NCBI RefSeq assembly: GCF_024448715.1
Contig: NZ_JAMOHZ010000001.1
Location: forward strand, 558,001 to 622,000
Direction: 5' to 3'
DNA from: Stutzerimonas stutzeri
GTDB lineage: Bacteria > Pseudomonadota > Gammaproteobacteria > Pseudomonadales > Pseudomonadaceae
DNA length: 64,000 bases
In this document: one piece after another, positions 32,058 through 41,670 of the stretch
Layout of the letters: each line of letters starts with the position of its first letter
Position numbering within the stretch: position 1 is the stretch's first letter
Position numbers and translations under genes: made by a program
Notes under the pieces: generated by a model
Told to the model about the DNA's origin: nothing
The model's input: the letters and a program-made list of their open reading frames with translations, nothing else
Databases searched by the model: none

Positions 32058-32669
32058 ATGAAAAGTCACGAGTTACTTGAAAAGAACGTTGGCCTGTTGG
32101 CCCTGTTCATGACCCTGGCTGTCAGCCTTGGCGGTCTGACGCAAATCGTCCCGCTGTTTTTCCAGGACGTGGTGAATGAGCCGGTAGAAGGCATGAAGCC
32201 ACGCACTGCTCTGGAGCAGGAAGGTCGCGATATCTACATCCGTGAGGGCTGCGTTGGCTGCCACTCACAGATGGTTCGTCCGTTCCGTGCAGAGACCGAG
32301 CGTTATGGCCACTACTCCGTCGCTGGCGAGAGCGTATACGACCACCCATTCCTGTGGGGCTCCAAGCGCACCGGCCCGGATCTGGCCCGCGTTGGTGGTC
32401 GCTACTCCGATGACTGGCACCGCGCGCACCTCTACAACCCGCGCAACGTGGTGCCCGAATCGAAGATGCCGTCCTACCCTTGGCTGGTAGAAAACAAGCT
32501 CGACGGCAAACATACCGCCGCCAAGCTGGAAGCACTTCGCAGCGTAGGCGTGCCCTACACCGATGAAGACATTGCCGGAGCCAAAGACGCCGTGAAGGGC
32601 AAGACCGAGATGGATGCTCTGGTGGCCTTCCTGCAAAGCCTTGGCACCTCCCTCACGAACAAACGGTAA
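32058..32669 (+). CDS. ccoO: cbb3-type cytochrome c oxidase subunit II (mono-haem cytochrome c)
   Basis: A 203-residue subunit with an N-terminal anchor helix ([23 protein letters not shown]) and one periplasmic c-type haem at CVGCH (residues ~70-74). A distal Met ligand is likely in [11 protein letters not shown]. It passes electrons from CcoP to CcoN. GAGGAG lies seven bases upstream of the ATG. The spacing to ccoQ is three bases. Confidence 0.97.
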   Translation: MKSHELLEKNVGLLALFMTLAVSLGGLTQIVPLFFQDVVNEPVEGMKPRTALEQEGRDIYIREGCVGCHSQMVRPFRAETERYGHYSVAGESVYDHPFLWGSKRTGPDLARVGGRYSDDWHRAHLYNPRNVVPESKMPSYPWLVENKLDGKHTAAKLEALRSVGVPYTDEDIAGAKDAVKGKTEMDALVAFLQSLGTSLTNKR

Positions 32670-32672
32670 CGC

Positions 32673-32858
32673 ATGATGGAAATCGGGACTCTTCGCGGCC
32701 TGGGCACCATTTTGGTATTCGTCGCCTTCATTGGCCTCGTGCTCTGGGCCTACAGCAGCAAACGCAAGAAAAGCTTCGACGAAGCCGCAAATCTGCCCTT
32801 CGCTGACGAGACCGACACCAAGAAGCGTGAAGAAGAAGCTTCCAGGAGTAAGAAATAA
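32673..32858 (+). CDS. ccoQ: cbb3 oxidase small subunit CcoQ
   Basis: A 61-residue, single-span protein: GTILVFVAFIGLVLWAYSS followed by a charged cytoplasmic tail (KRKKSFDEAANLPFADE). CcoQ stabilises the complex, especially under oxygen. Its stop abuts the ccoP start directly, which indicates coupled translation. Confidence 0.93.
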   Translation: MMEIGTLRGLGTILVFVAFIGLVLWAYSSKRKKSFDEAANLPFADETDTKKREEEASRSKK

Positions 32859-33776
32859 ATGACCACGTTTTGGAGCTGGTACGTCACCCTGCTGAGCCTG
32901 GGCACCATTGCGGCACTGGTCTGGCTGCTGCTTGCGACCCGCAAGGGGCAGCGTGGCGACAGTACAGAAGAAACCGTCGGCCATTCCTATGATGGCATCG
33001 AGGAATATGACAATCCGCTGCCCAAGTGGTGGTTCATGCTGTTTGTCGGCACGGTGATTTTCGCCCTCGGCTACCTTGCCCTTTATCCGGGCCTGGGTAA
33101 TTGGAAAGGTGTGCTGCCTGGCTATGAAGGTGGCTGGACGCAGGTTAAAGAATGGCAGCGCGAGATGGACAAGGCGAACGAGCAGTACGGCCCGCTCTAC
33201 GCCAAGTTCGCTGCAATGCCAGTCGAGCAAGTCGCTCAAGACCCTCAGGCCCTGAAAATGGGCGGACGTCTGTTCGCTTCGAATTGCTCGGTCTGCCATG
33301 GCTCGGACGCCAAGGGTGCCTATGGCTTCCCTAACCTCACCGACCACGATTGGTTGTATGGTGGAGAGCCGGAAACCATCAAGACCACCATCATGGGTGG
33401 GCGCCAGGCGGCCATGCCTGCCTGGGCTAACGTGATTGGCGAAGATGGCATCCGCAACGTTGCCGGTTACGTTCGCAGCCTGTCTGGCCGCGATATCCCT
33501 GAGGGCATCAATGCCGACATCGAGCAGGGTCAGAAGATCTTCGCCACCAACTGTGTAGCCTGTCATGGTCCTGACGCCAAAGGCACCCAGGCCATGGGCG
33601 CGCCGAACCTGACAGACAACGTCTGGCTTTATGGCTCGAGTTTCGGACAGATTCAACAGACTCTGCGCTATGGTCGTAATGGTCGTATGCCTGCTCAGCA
33701 AGACCACCTTGGCAATGACAAGGTGCACCTGCTGGCCGCCTATGTGTACAGCCTCTCGCAAAAGTCGGAGAACTGA
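32859..33776 (+). CDS. ccoP: cbb3-type cytochrome c oxidase subunit III (di-haem cytochrome c)
   Basis: A 305-residue subunit with two N-terminal helices ([23 protein letters not shown] and [22 protein letters not shown]) and two periplasmic haem domains. The haem sites are [20 protein letters not shown] and [16 protein letters not shown], with Met ligand candidates in GRQAAMPAW and NGRMPAQQD. It is the electron entry point of the oxidase. Two stem-loops follow the stop codon. Confidence 0.97.
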   Translation: MTTFWSWYVTLLSLGTIAALVWLLLATRKGQRGDSTEETVGHSYDGIEEYDNPLPKWWFMLFVGTVIFALGYLALYPGLGNWKGVLPGYEGGWTQVKEWQREMDKANEQYGPLYAKFAAMPVEQVAQDPQALKMGGRLFASNCSVCHGSDAKGAYGFPNLTDHDWLYGGEPETIKTTIMGGRQAAMPAWANVIGEDGIRNVAGYVRSLSGRDIPEGINADIEQGQKIFATNCVACHGPDAKGTQAMGAPNLTDNVWLYGSSFGQIQQTLRYGRNGRMPAQQDHLGNDKVHLLAAYVYSLSQKSEN

Positions 33777-33785
33777 TCCGATCGG

Positions 33786-33816
33786 TCTCAGGCGCGACCG
33801 ACAGTCGCACCTGAGA
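33786..33816. terminator. Stem-loop after ccoP
   Basis: TCTCAGGCGCGAC pairs with GTCGCACCTGAGA (13 positions, one wobble) around a five-base loop, ten bases after the ccoP stop. No T tract follows, so it may be an RNA-stabilising 3' structure or a weak terminator dividing ccoNOQP from ccoGHIS. Confidence 0.6.
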
Positions 33817-33858
33817 TCGACCATCGAGGCGTACCATTCGCAGCAGGTAAGCAAAAGA

Positions 33859-33884
33859 TCCCGGTCGGCACGTATCGGCCGGGA
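33859..33884. terminator. Second stem-loop upstream of ccoG
   Basis: TCCCGGTCGG pairs with TCGGCCGGGA around the loop CACGTA (ten pairs, two wobble). It lies 30 bases before the ccoG start with no T run. Together with the stem-loop at 33786 it marks the boundary between structural and assembly genes. Confidence 0.5.
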
Positions 33885-33913
33885 CACTCACCCTCCGCCG
33901 TGGTATGCATTCG

Positions 33914-35326
33914 ATGTCTGAGCAAATCCCCGTCCATGATGTAACTCCCCCGGCCAAGGTCAACGCGTCAACGGACCTCTACGCCGCCCGTGAAAAAATC
34001 TATACCCGCTCGTTCACCGGCCTGTTCCGCAATCTGCGACTCGTCGGCGGCGCGCTGCTATTCGTACTCTATTTCGGCACCGTATGGCTGACCTGGAACG
34101 GCCGACAAGCCGTCTGGTGGAACCTGCCCGAGCGTAAGTTCTATATTTTCGGCGCCACGTTCTGGCCTCAGGACTTCATCCTGCTTTCGGCGCTGCTGAT
34201 CATTTGCGCCTTCGGGCTGTTCTTCATTACTGTATTTGCTGGACGCGTCTGGTGTGGCTATACCTGCCCGCAGAGCGTGTTCACCTGGGTGTTCATGTGG
34301 GCGGAAAAAGTCACTGAAGGCGACCGCAACCAGCGCATGAAGCTCGACAAGGCGCCCATGAGCTCAACCAAGTTGCTGCGAAAGTTCGCCAAACACTCGA
34401 TCTGGCTGGGCGTCTCGCTGGCAATCGGTATCACGTTTGTGGGTTATTTCACCCCGATTCGAGATCTCGTGCCTGATCTGCTGACGTTTCAGGTAGGTGG
34501 CTGGGCGCTGTTCTGGGTGGGCTTCTTCACTCTCGCCACCTACGGCAACGCCGGCTACCTGCGTGAGCAGGTGTGCATTTACATGTGTCCCTACGCACGC
34601 TTCCAGAGTGTGATGTTCGACAAGGACACCCTGATCGTCTCCTACGACCCCCGCCGTGGCGAGCGCCGCGGCCCTCGCAAGAAGGACGTTGATTACAAAG
34701 CCATGGGCCTCGGTGATTGCATCGATTGCACCATGTGCGTCCAGGTTTGCCCGACGGGCATCGACATCCGTGATGGCCTACAGGTCGAGTGTATCGGCTG
34801 TGCCGCCTGCATCGACGCCTGCGACACCATTATGGATAAGATGAACTACCCACGCGGGTTGATCAGCTACACAACCGAGCACAACCTGTCTGGGCAGAAG
34901 ACCCGCATGGTTCGCCCACGATTGATCAGCTACGCCATCGCGCTGACGGCGATGATGGGTGTGTTCGCCTATGCCGTCACCGATCGATCGCTGGTCAAGC
35001 TCGACGTGCTCAAGGACCGTGTGCTCTATCGCGAGAACCAGCAAGGCAGAATCGAAAACGTCTATACCCTCAAGGTGATGAACAAGGCTCAGAAGGAGCA
35101 GATCTTCGTCATCGAAGCCACTGGTCTGGACGACCTGCAATACGAAGGTCGCAATGAAATCCACGCTGCGGCCGGTGAGCTGATCACCGTTCCGGTGGAG
35201 CTCTCGGTCGCACCGGAAAAGCTGCCATCGAGCACAAACGAAATCGTCTTCCACATCAGATCGGTAGACGATTCCTCAATCGAAGATGAGTCGGAGAGCC
35301 GTTTCATCGGCCCGAGCATCCGCTGA
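33914..35326 (+). CDS. ccoG: Cytochrome oxidase assembly protein CcoG (cupric reductase)
   Basis: A 470-residue membrane iron-sulfur protein (RdxA/FixG family) that reduces Cu(II) to Cu(I) for cbb3 assembly. It has several helices in the first half. The redox Cys motif GRVWCGYTCPQSVF is followed by two ferredoxin-type clusters (DCIDCTMCVQVCPTGIDIRDG and ECIGCAACIDACDTIMD, each with CxxCxxCxxxCP-like spacing). A C-terminal immunoglobulin-like domain (~340-470, from VLYRENQQGRIENVYTLKV) is typical. An ATG nine bases upstream is the alternative start. First gene of ccoGHIS. Confidence 0.95.
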   Translation: MSEQIPVHDVTPPAKVNASTDLYAAREKIYTRSFTGLFRNLRLVGGALLFVLYFGTVWLTWNGRQAVWWNLPERKFYIFGATFWPQDFILLSALLIICAFGLFFITVFAGRVWCGYTCPQSVFTWVFMWAEKVTEGDRNQRMKLDKAPMSSTKLLRKFAKHSIWLGVSLAIGITFVGYFTPIRDLVPDLLTFQVGGWALFWVGFFTLATYGNAGYLREQVCIYMCPYARFQSVMFDKDTLIVSYDPRRGERRGPRKKDVDYKAMGLGDCIDCTMCVQVCPTGIDIRDGLQVECIGCAACIDACDTIMDKMNYPRGLISYTTEHNLSGQKTRMVRPRLISYAIALTAMMGVFAYAVTDRSLVKLDVLKDRVLYRENQQGRIENVYTLKVMNKAQKEQIFVIEATGLDDLQYEGRNEIHAAAGELITVPVELSVAPEKLPSSTNEIVFHIRSVDDSSIEDESESRFIGPSIR

Positions 35327-35337
35327 ACAGGTAGTAC

Positions 35338-35841
35338 ATGAGCATTTCCGACAACGAAAACACCCGGTGGTATACCCAATTTTGGGCCTGGTTTGTCATC
35401 GGCATCCTGCTGCTGTCGGTGATACTCGGCACTTCGATGCTGACCATCGCCATCCGCAATGCCGACACTCTGGTATCGGACAACTACTACGATGCCGGCA
35501 AAGGCATCAACCAGGCGCTGGAACGCGAGAAACTCGCCGAGCGCCTGCAGGTACAGGCGCAACTGGTGCTCAACGACGAGCGCGGGCTGGCCGAACTGCA
35601 GCTGAGCGGTAACAGCCGCCCACAGCAAGTGATCCTCAATCTGCTCTCGCCGACGCAGCCCGAACGCGATCGCCGCATCATTCTGCAGACCCAAGGTAAC
35701 GGGTTCTATCAGGGACAGATGCAGGAGCCGGTAACAGGCCGGCGCTTCGTCGAATTGCTCGGCCGTGAAGGTGATCAGGACTGGCGCCTGTTCGAGGAAA
35801 TGGAAATCGCGAGCGGTCAGACACTCGAACTGAGCTACTGA
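35338..35841 (+). CDS. ccoH: cbb3 oxidase assembly protein CcoH/FixH
   Basis: A 167-residue protein with one N-terminal span ([20 protein letters not shown]) and a periplasmic domain. [15 protein letters not shown] after the span is the FixH signature. It binds the oxidase during assembly and is needed with CcoI. It lies 11 bases after ccoG and seven before ccoI. Confidence 0.92.
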   Translation: MSISDNENTRWYTQFWAWFVIGILLLSVILGTSMLTIAIRNADTLVSDNYYDAGKGINQALEREKLAERLQVQAQLVLNDERGLAELQLSGNSRPQQVILNLLSPTQPERDRRIILQTQGNGFYQGQMQEPVTGRRFVELLGREGDQDWRLFEEMEIASGQTLELSY

Positions 35842-35848
35842 TCAGCCG

Positions 35849-38293
35849 ATGGCGAGCCCCCTGCCCTGCTATCACTGCGGCCTGCCGGTTCCTGCTGGCA
35901 GCGCATATCAGGCCCGCGTGCTCAACGAGACGCGGGCGCTGTGCTGCCCAGGCTGCCAGGCCGTGGCGGAAGCGATCGTCAACGGCGGCCTGGAAAGCTA
36001 TTACCTGCATCGCAGCGAAGCCTCGATCAATCCCGACGCATTGCCTCAGGCGTTGACCGATGAACTTGCACTGTACGACCGCAAGGATGTGCAACAGCCA
36101 TTCGTGCAGCACGAAGGCGAGCTCGCCAACACCTCGCTGATGATCGAAGGCATCAGCTGTGCCGCCTGCGGCTGGCTGATCGAGCGTCACCTGCGCGGCC
36201 TCGACGGTATTGCCGAGGCGAGCCTGAATCTCTCCAACCATCGCCTGCGGGTGCGTTGGAACGATTCGGCGCTGCCGCTCAGTGAATTGCTCGCCGAGCT
36301 TCGACGTATCGGCTATGCCGCCCACCCCTACCAAGCGGATCAGGCTGCAGAGCGGCTCGCGCGGGAGAACCGTCGCAGCATGCGCCAGCTGGGTGTGACC
36401 GGACTGCTCTGGATGCAGGTGATGATGGCAACCATGGCGACGTGGCCAGAGTTCAACATTGACCTCTCGGCCGGCATGGCCAGCATCCTGCGCTGGACTG
36501 CGCTGCTGCTGACGACCCCTATCGTTTTCTATTGCTGCACCGATTTCTTCAAGGGCGCCTTGAGAGATCTGCGTACCCGCCATCTGACCATGGATGTTTC
36601 GGTTTCGCTCGCCATCGGCGGCGCCTATCTCGCCGGTATCTGGTCCACCCTGACCGGTCAGGGCGAACTGTATTTCGATGCCGTGGGCATGTTTGCCCTG
36701 TTTCTGCTTGCCGGACGCTATATGGAACGCCGCGCGCGGGAACGCACTGCCGCGGCTACTGCTCAATTGGTCAATCTCCTACCCGCGTCGTGCCTGAAAC
36801 TCGCCGAGGACGGCCAGTCCGCGCGCATCCTGCTCAGTGAATTAGCGGTCGGTGATCGGGTGCTGGTGCAGCCAGGCGCTCTGGTCCCGGCTGATGGCCG
36901 CATCGTCAGCGGGCATTCCAGCATCGACGAATCGGTACTTACTGGCGAATACCTGCCGCAGCCACGAAGCGCCGGTGATGCGGTCACTGCTGGCACCCTA
37001 AATGTCGAGGGCGCGCTGACTGTCGAGGTCCAGGCACTGGGCGACGACACCCGGCTGTCCGCCATCGTGCGTCTGTTGGAGCGTGCACAGTCGGACAAAC
37101 CGCGCCTCGCCGAGCTGGCCGACCGTGTCGCCCAGTGGTTCCTGCTGATCGTTCTGTTGACCGCAGCTATTGTCGGCATCGTCTGGTGGCAGCTCGATCC
37201 GCAACGGGCTTTCTGGATCGTCCTTGCCCTGCTCGTCGCCACCTGCCCGTGCGCGTTGTCGTTGGCCACCCCGACAGCCCTGACCACGGCTACCGGCACG
37301 CTGCACAAACTTGGCCTATTGCTCACCCGCGGACATGTTCTGGAAGGTCTCAACCACATCGATACCGTGATTTTCGACAAGACCGGCACACTTACCGAAG
37401 GGCGCCTGACCTTGAGCGAGGTTCGCCCGTTGGGCGGATTGGATGCCAACGCCTGCCTGGAGCTGGCCGCCGCATTGGAAAACCGCTCCGAACATCCTAT
37501 TGCCAAGGCCTTCGGTCGAGCGCCGCAAGCGGCCGATGCGGTGAACAGCGTGCCGGGGCTGGGCCTCCAGGGTTCGGTCGGCGGACGCACCTTGCGCATT
37601 GGTCAACCAATGTTCGTCGCCGCCGGCTATGCAGGCCCGCCTCCTGTTATCCCGGGAAATCAGGGTCAGTGGCTGCTGCTTGGCGACGCGCAGGGCCCGC
37701 TGGCATGGTTGATATTGAACGATCGTCTGCGCGACGACGCACCCGCTCTGTTGCAGGCCTGCAAACGCCGAGGCTGGAAAACAATCTTGCTGTCGGGTGA
37801 CAGCTCGCCGATGGTCGGCGACATAGCCCAACAGTTAGGCATCGAAGAGGCACGGGGCGGGTTGACCCCAGCTGACAAGCTCGTCCATCTGCAGCGACTC
37901 CAAGCAGAGGGCCGTCGCGTGTTGATGCTTGGCGACGGCGTGAATGACGTTCCGGTCCTAGCCGCGGCCGATATCAGCGTGGCGATGGGCTCGGCAACCG
38001 ACCTGGCCAAGACCAGTGCCGACGCAGTCCTGCTTTCCAACCGGCTCGACAGTCTTGTGCAGGCCTTCACCGTGGCGCGCCGAAGCCGTCGCATCATCAT
38101 CGAAAACCTTGCCTGGGCGAGCCTCTATAACGGCCTGATCCTGCCGTTCGCAGCCATAGGTTGGGTGACGCCGCTATGGGCAGCACTGGGTATGTCTGCG
38201 AGCTCGCTGCTGGTGGTGTTGAACGCATTGCGGCTGACCCGGCTGCCGGCATCGCTTGCGGTCCGACAACCCGATCCGCCTGGCGTAGGATGA
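35849..38293 (+). CDS. ccoI: Copper-exporting P1B-type ATPase CcoI/FixI
   Basis: An 814-residue pump that supplies copper for the CuB site of cbb3. The N-terminus has a Cys-rich segment (CYHCGLPVP, CCPGCQAV), then a heavy-metal-associated domain with GISCAACGWLIERH. Eight spans follow; the metal path is the CPC motif ATCPCALSLATP. ATPase motifs are DKTGTLTEG (phosphorylated Asp), SEHPIAKAF (HP locus) and MLGDGVNDVPVLAAAD. This two-part Cys-rich N-terminus is typical of FixI-type rather than CopA-type pumps. Confidence 0.95.
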   Translation: MASPLPCYHCGLPVPAGSAYQARVLNETRALCCPGCQAVAEAIVNGGLESYYLHRSEASINPDALPQALTDELALYDRKDVQQPFVQHEGELANTSLMIEGISCAACGWLIERHLRGLDGIAEASLNLSNHRLRVRWNDSALPLSELLAELRRIGYAAHPYQADQAAERLARENRRSMRQLGVTGLLWMQVMMATMATWPEFNIDLSAGMASILRWTALLLTTPIVFYCCTDFFKGALRDLRTRHLTMDVSVSLAIGGAYLAGIWSTLTGQGELYFDAVGMFALFLLAGRYMERRARERTAAATAQLVNLLPASCLKLAEDGQSARILLSELAVGDRVLVQPGALVPADGRIVSGHSSIDESVLTGEYLPQPRSAGDAVTAGTLNVEGALTVEVQALGDDTRLSAIVRLLERAQSDKPRLAELADRVAQWFLLIVLLTAAIVGIVWWQLDPQRAFWIVLALLVATCPCALSLATPTALTTATGTLHKLGLLLTRGHVLEGLNHIDTVIFDKTGTLTEGRLTLSEVRPLGGLDANACLELAAALENRSEHPIAKAFGRAPQAADAVNSVPGLGLQGSVGGRTLRIGQPMFVAAGYAGPPPVIPGNQGQWLLLGDAQGPLAWLILNDRLRDDAPALLQACKRRGWKTILLSGDSSPMVGDIAQQLGIEEARGGLTPADKLVHLQRLQAEGRRVLMLGDGVNDVPVLAAADISVAMGSATDLAKTSADAVLLSNRLDSLVQAFTVARRSRRIIIENLAWASLYNGLILPFAAIGWVTPLWAALGMSASSLLVVLNALRLTRLPASLAVRQPDPPGVG

Positions 38294-38348
38294 AGACAGC
38301 TCCATACCTGATCAGCTTTGCCCTGCCGCAGCACTATCTGGAGGCCCC

Positions 38349-38555
38349 ATGGCCGCACTCTACATATTGATTCCCGTCGCCATCGTTCTGGTTGCACTGG
38401 CCATCTGGGTATTCTTCTGGGCAGTCGGCAGCGGCCAGTACGATGATCTCGATGGCCCCGCGCATAGCATTCTTTTCGATGAAGAAGATCCCAAGCATCG
38501 CGCGGGCATCGAACAAGCGGACCAGGGCAGCGAGGAGAAATCCGATCGTGGCTGA
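38349..38555 (+). CDS. ccoS: cbb3 oxidase maturation protein CcoS
   Basis: A 68-residue protein with one span (LYILIPVAIVLVALAIWVFFWAV) and the family signature SGQYDDLDGPAHSILFDE. It is needed for haem b and copper insertion into cbb3. Its stop overlaps the GTG start of the next gene by eight bases. Confidence 0.93.
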   Translation: MAALYILIPVAIVLVALAIWVFFWAVGSGQYDDLDGPAHSILFDEEDPKHRAGIEQADQGSEEKSDRG

Positions 38556-39282
38556 GCTGTTACCACTGCTGGTATCTGCTGTGGTGCTCGGCCTGCTCGG
38601 CGGCGGGCACTGCCTGGGTATGTGCGGCGGCTTGATGGGCGCGCTGACCATGGCTATTCCTGTCGAGCAGCGCGGCAAACGCCTGCGCCTGTTAGTTGCC
38701 TACAATCTGGGGCGAGTATTGAGCTACACCGGCGCGGGCCTGCTGATCGGCCTCGCCGGCTGGGCCGTCGCCAACAGCCCGGCAGCTATGGCTCTGAGGG
38801 TTGTAGCGGCATTACTGCTGGTCAGCATGGGGCTTTATCTGGCGGGCTGGTGGAGCGGGCTGACACGTGTTGAAGCCGTAGGCCGAGGCCTGTGGCGCCA
38901 TATTCAACCGTTTGCCAGCCGGCTCATGCCGGTCAAGAGCATCCCTCGAGCTTTGCTGCTCGGTGCGCTCTGGGGCTGGCTGCCCTGTGGTCTGGTCTAT
39001 AGCACCTTGCTCTGGGCTGCGAGCCAGGGCGATGCGCTGGACAGTGCGTTGCTGATGCTGGCATTCGGTATCGGCACCTGGCCTGTGCTACTGGCAACGG
39101 GTCTGGCAGCAGAGCGGCTGACCGCTCTGCTGCGCAAGCGCGGCGTGCGAATGCTTGGCGGGATGATGGTGATACTGTTCGGCCTGTGGACCTTGCCCGG
39201 CCCCCATCAGCAGTGGCTGATGGGGCACGGCGCCGGCGCGGTTTCAACGCAGGAACAGACGCCCGCGCATCTGCACCATTAA
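38548..39282 (+). CDS. TauE/SafE-family membrane protein of the cco cluster
   Basis: A 244-residue protein with six or more spans. It starts with GLLGGGHCLGMCGGLMGAL, a His/Cys motif typical of the urease-accessory/TauE-like proteins found after ccoS in Pseudomonas (PA1547 type), and ends in a His-rich tail (HLHH). GTG at 38548 has GAGGAG ten bases upstream. The conserved H-x4-C-G pattern suggests metal handling, perhaps copper, for cbb3 assembly (inference). Confidence 0.85.
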   Translation: MAELLPLLVSAVVLGLLGGGHCLGMCGGLMGALTMAIPVEQRGKRLRLLVAYNLGRVLSYTGAGLLIGLAGWAVANSPAAMALRVVAALLLVSMGLYLAGWWSGLTRVEAVGRGLWRHIQPFASRLMPVKSIPRALLLGALWGWLPCGLVYSTLLWAASQGDALDSALLMLAFGIGTWPVLLATGLAAERLTALLRKRGVRMLGGMMVILFGLWTLPGPHQQWLMGHGAGAVSTQEQTPAHLHH

Positions 39283-39353
39283 TCGCTCTGCGCATGCCGG
39301 TACAGATCAGCGGCCGTCCTGCAACCCCTGCGCTTGTGGCTCGACTGTATCGG

Positions 39354-40181
39354 TTAGGGCTCCTTCGGCAACTGGCGCTTGTGTGCCGACTTGTCATAGG
39401 TTTCGACGATGATACGGGCCGCCTCGTCGGGTACCGACTGCCCATGCAGAAAGGCATCAATGTCTTCATAGCGCACACCGTGCGCCGCTTCGTCCGGTTT
39501 ACCCGGAGAAAGCTCTTCGAGATCCGCCGTTGGAACCTTCTTTACCAGTTGCTCAGGTGCGCCTAAGGCGGCGGCAAGCTCGCGAACCTGACCCTTGACC
39601 AGACCCGCCAGGGGTGTCAGGTCGCAGGCGCCGTCACCGAATTTGGTGAAAAATCCCATTACCGCTTCGGCAGCATGGTCAGTACCGATGACCAGGCCCT
39701 GCCGCGCGTTCGCGATGGTGTACTGCGCCACCATGCGCATCCGCGCTTTGGTGTTGCCAAGTATGAAGTCGCGTTTCTCTGCAGAGAGCGGGTCCAATGC
39801 CTCGATGGCACGCGATAGCCCTTGGACGGCGGCACCGATATTGACCGTATGGCACTCGTCCGGCTTGATCGTATCGACCGCCAGCTGCGCCTCGTCCTCG
39901 TCGTGTTGAACCTGATACGGCAGACGGACCGCGATAAAACGGTAATCGTCCCCTTCGCCTGCAGCGCGCATTCCTTCCACCGCGCGCTGCGCGAGCAGGC
40001 CTCCTGTGGTCGAGTCGACACCACCGCTGATACCGAGCACCAGGGTCTTCATCCCGGATTCGCGCAGGCAGTCCTGAATAAAGCCAACTCGTCGGTCGAT
40101 CTCAGCCTGAACGGCCGCCGGACCGTCGAAGGACGAACGAACGTTGAGTGCGGCAGCGATCTCTTGCTGGCGGCTATGCAT
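39354..40181 (-). CDS. nadE: NH3-dependent NAD+ synthetase
   Basis: A 275-residue enzyme that amidates deamido-NAD+ to NAD+ with ATP and ammonia. The PP-loop [10 protein letters not shown] is at ~48-57, followed by family segments [30 protein letters not shown] and [24 protein letters not shown]. Length matches the short, glutaminase-lacking form (E. coli NadE 275). AGGAGAC lies upstream of the ATG. It is convergent with the cco cluster and divergent from apt, a place occupied by hemN and anr in P. aeruginosa. Confidence 0.96.
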   Translation of the reverse strand: MHSRQQEIAAALNVRSSFDGPAAVQAEIDRRVGFIQDCLRESGMKTLVLGISGGVDSTTGGLLAQRAVEGMRAAGEGDDYRFIAVRLPYQVQHDEDEAQLAVDTIKPDECHTVNIGAAVQGLSRAIEALDPLSAEKRDFILGNTKARMRMVAQYTIANARQGLVIGTDHAAEAVMGFFTKFGDGACDLTPLAGLVKGQVRELAAALGAPEQLVKKVPTADLEELSPGKPDEAAHGVRYEDIDAFLHGQSVPDEAARIIVETYDKSAHKRQLPKEP

Positions 40182-40479
40182 GAATGTCTCCTGTGCCTAT
40201 TGGACGATATGATTTAGTGCCGTAGTTGGCCATCCGACCATATTTCAACGAATAAATCTCTCTGTATATGCCGGTCCCGAGCTCGACGCAGATTCGTTAC
40301 CCGCGTGCCATCGGTCAGGTTGGCGGCTGCGTCCGAAGAGAATCCCGCCGTTTCAGATTGCCAAAGCAGCAAAGGTACCCGCGCCATTGGCGGTGCGCAC
40401 TGCCTGGGTTAATCTTGCGCGTCCCGTTATGCCCGTTGCGGCGCAAACGTGAACGCCGACCCCCACCCGGAGCCTCGTT

Positions 40480-41028
40480 ATGATCTTCAATGAATTTGCG
40501 ATCAAGACACTGATACGTCCGGTCCCGGATTTCCCGAGCTCGGGTGTGGTATTCCGTGATATCACGCCGCTGCTGCAGTCGCCAAAAGCGCTGAGAATGG
40601 TTGTGGACAGCTTGATCCAGCGCTATGTCGAAACCGATTTCAGCCATGTCGGCGCCTTGGACGCTCGTGGCTTTATCATCGGTTCGATAGTCGCCTATGA
40701 ACTGAACAGACCACTGATTCTGTTCCGCAAGAAAGGCAAACTTCCAGCCGACGTATTGGCAGAGTCCTACTGTACCGAGTACGGCGAAGCCTTTCTCGAA
40801 GTGCACGCTGACAGCCTTTGCGAAGGCGATTCGGTACTGCTGCTGGACGATCTGATAGCCACTGGGGGGACGCTGATTGCTGCTGCGCAGCTGGTTCGCC
40901 GCATGGGCGCAAGTATCCACGAAGCGGCTGCAATCATTGATCTTCCCGAACTGGGCGGATCGCGCAAGCTGCAAGATATGGGCATTCCGACCTTCACCCT
41001 CACTGCGTTCGAGCTGAACGAGCGCTAA
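40480..41028 (+). CDS. apt: Adenine phosphoribosyltransferase
   Basis: A 182-residue purine-salvage enzyme making AMP from adenine and PRPP. It shows the N-terminal [21 protein letters not shown], the FRKKGKLP flexible-loop region and the PRPP motif [25 protein letters not shown] lies nine bases before the ATG. The ~300-base gap upstream (40182-40479) separates it from the divergent nadE and has no gene. Confidence 0.97.
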   Translation: MIFNEFAIKTLIRPVPDFPSSGVVFRDITPLLQSPKALRMVVDSLIQRYVETDFSHVGALDARGFIIGSIVAYELNRPLILFRKKGKLPADVLAESYCTEYGEAFLEVHADSLCEGDSVLLLDDLIATGGTLIAAAQLVRRMGASIHEAAAIIDLPELGGSRKLQDMGIPTFTLTAFELNER

Positions 41029-41048
41029 ACGTAGTTTGGATACCGATC

Positions 41049-41657
41049 ATGCGCTTGGCCAATTTCCGCTGGGTACTGCTGGGCCTTTTGGTCGTATTCT
41101 GCTCGCCTGCGTTCGCACTCGACCGCAACGCCCTGCTCGATGATGCCAATCTGTTACTCCTGCCTCGTGAGCGGCAATTGCCCAGCCTGGAACTGATTGA
41201 TGAGCAGGGCAACGCCTTCAGCACCAATTCGCTTCGTGGTCGCTGGTACCTGCTTTTCTTCGGATTCACCGCCTGCCCGGATGTCTGCCCGACAACGCTC
41301 AGCGATATGCGCGGATTATTCAAACAACTACAGCCGGAGATCCGTGAACAGCTGCAGCTCGTGCTGGTCAGCGCCGATCCGGCACGCGACACACCCGAGG
41401 CGTTACGCACCTACCTGGGTTACTACCGCGCCGGATTCAGAGGGCTAACGGGCGATATGGATGCGCTGCAAGGCCTATCGAAAGCGCTGGGTCTGCCGTT
41501 CGTACCGGTAGAAAAAACGGAGGGGGATTACAGCGTCAGCCACAGCGGCAATCTGGCTATCGTTGGTCCCGATGGCACGCTGCGCGGTTACATTCGCGCC
41601 CCGTTCAAGTTGGAAGGGCTGCGTCAGGCCTTGCCTGAAGTGATCGAAGCCGAGTGA
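41049..41657 (+). CDS. SCO1/SenC-family copper chaperone
   Basis: A 202-residue secreted or membrane-anchored thioredoxin-fold protein that delivers copper to haem-copper oxidases. An N-terminal signal/anchor (ANFRWVLLGLLVVFCSPAFAL) is followed by LLFFGFTACPDVCPTTLSDM with the CxxxC copper pair, and a later DYSVSHSGNLAIVGPDG with the third ligand His. It lies 20 bases after apt and probably shares its message. The two haem-copper oxidases in this window are its likely clients; CuA loading of the caa3 subunit II fits best (inference). Confidence 0.92.
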   Translation: MRLANFRWVLLGLLVVFCSPAFALDRNALLDDANLLLLPRERQLPSLELIDEQGNAFSTNSLRGRWYLLFFGFTACPDVCPTTLSDMRGLFKQLQPEIREQLQLVLVSADPARDTPEALRTYLGYYRAGFRGLTGDMDALQGLSKALGLPFVPVEKTEGDYSVSHSGNLAIVGPDGTLRGYIRAPFKLEGLRQALPEVIEAE

Positions 41658-41670
41658 TGCATTCAACAAC

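Noticed and set aside
32265..33887. A 540-residue open frame on the minus strand across ccoO, ccoQ and ccoP
   Set aside because: It lies entirely opposite genes of clear function and reads as low-information shadow; high GC opens many such frames.
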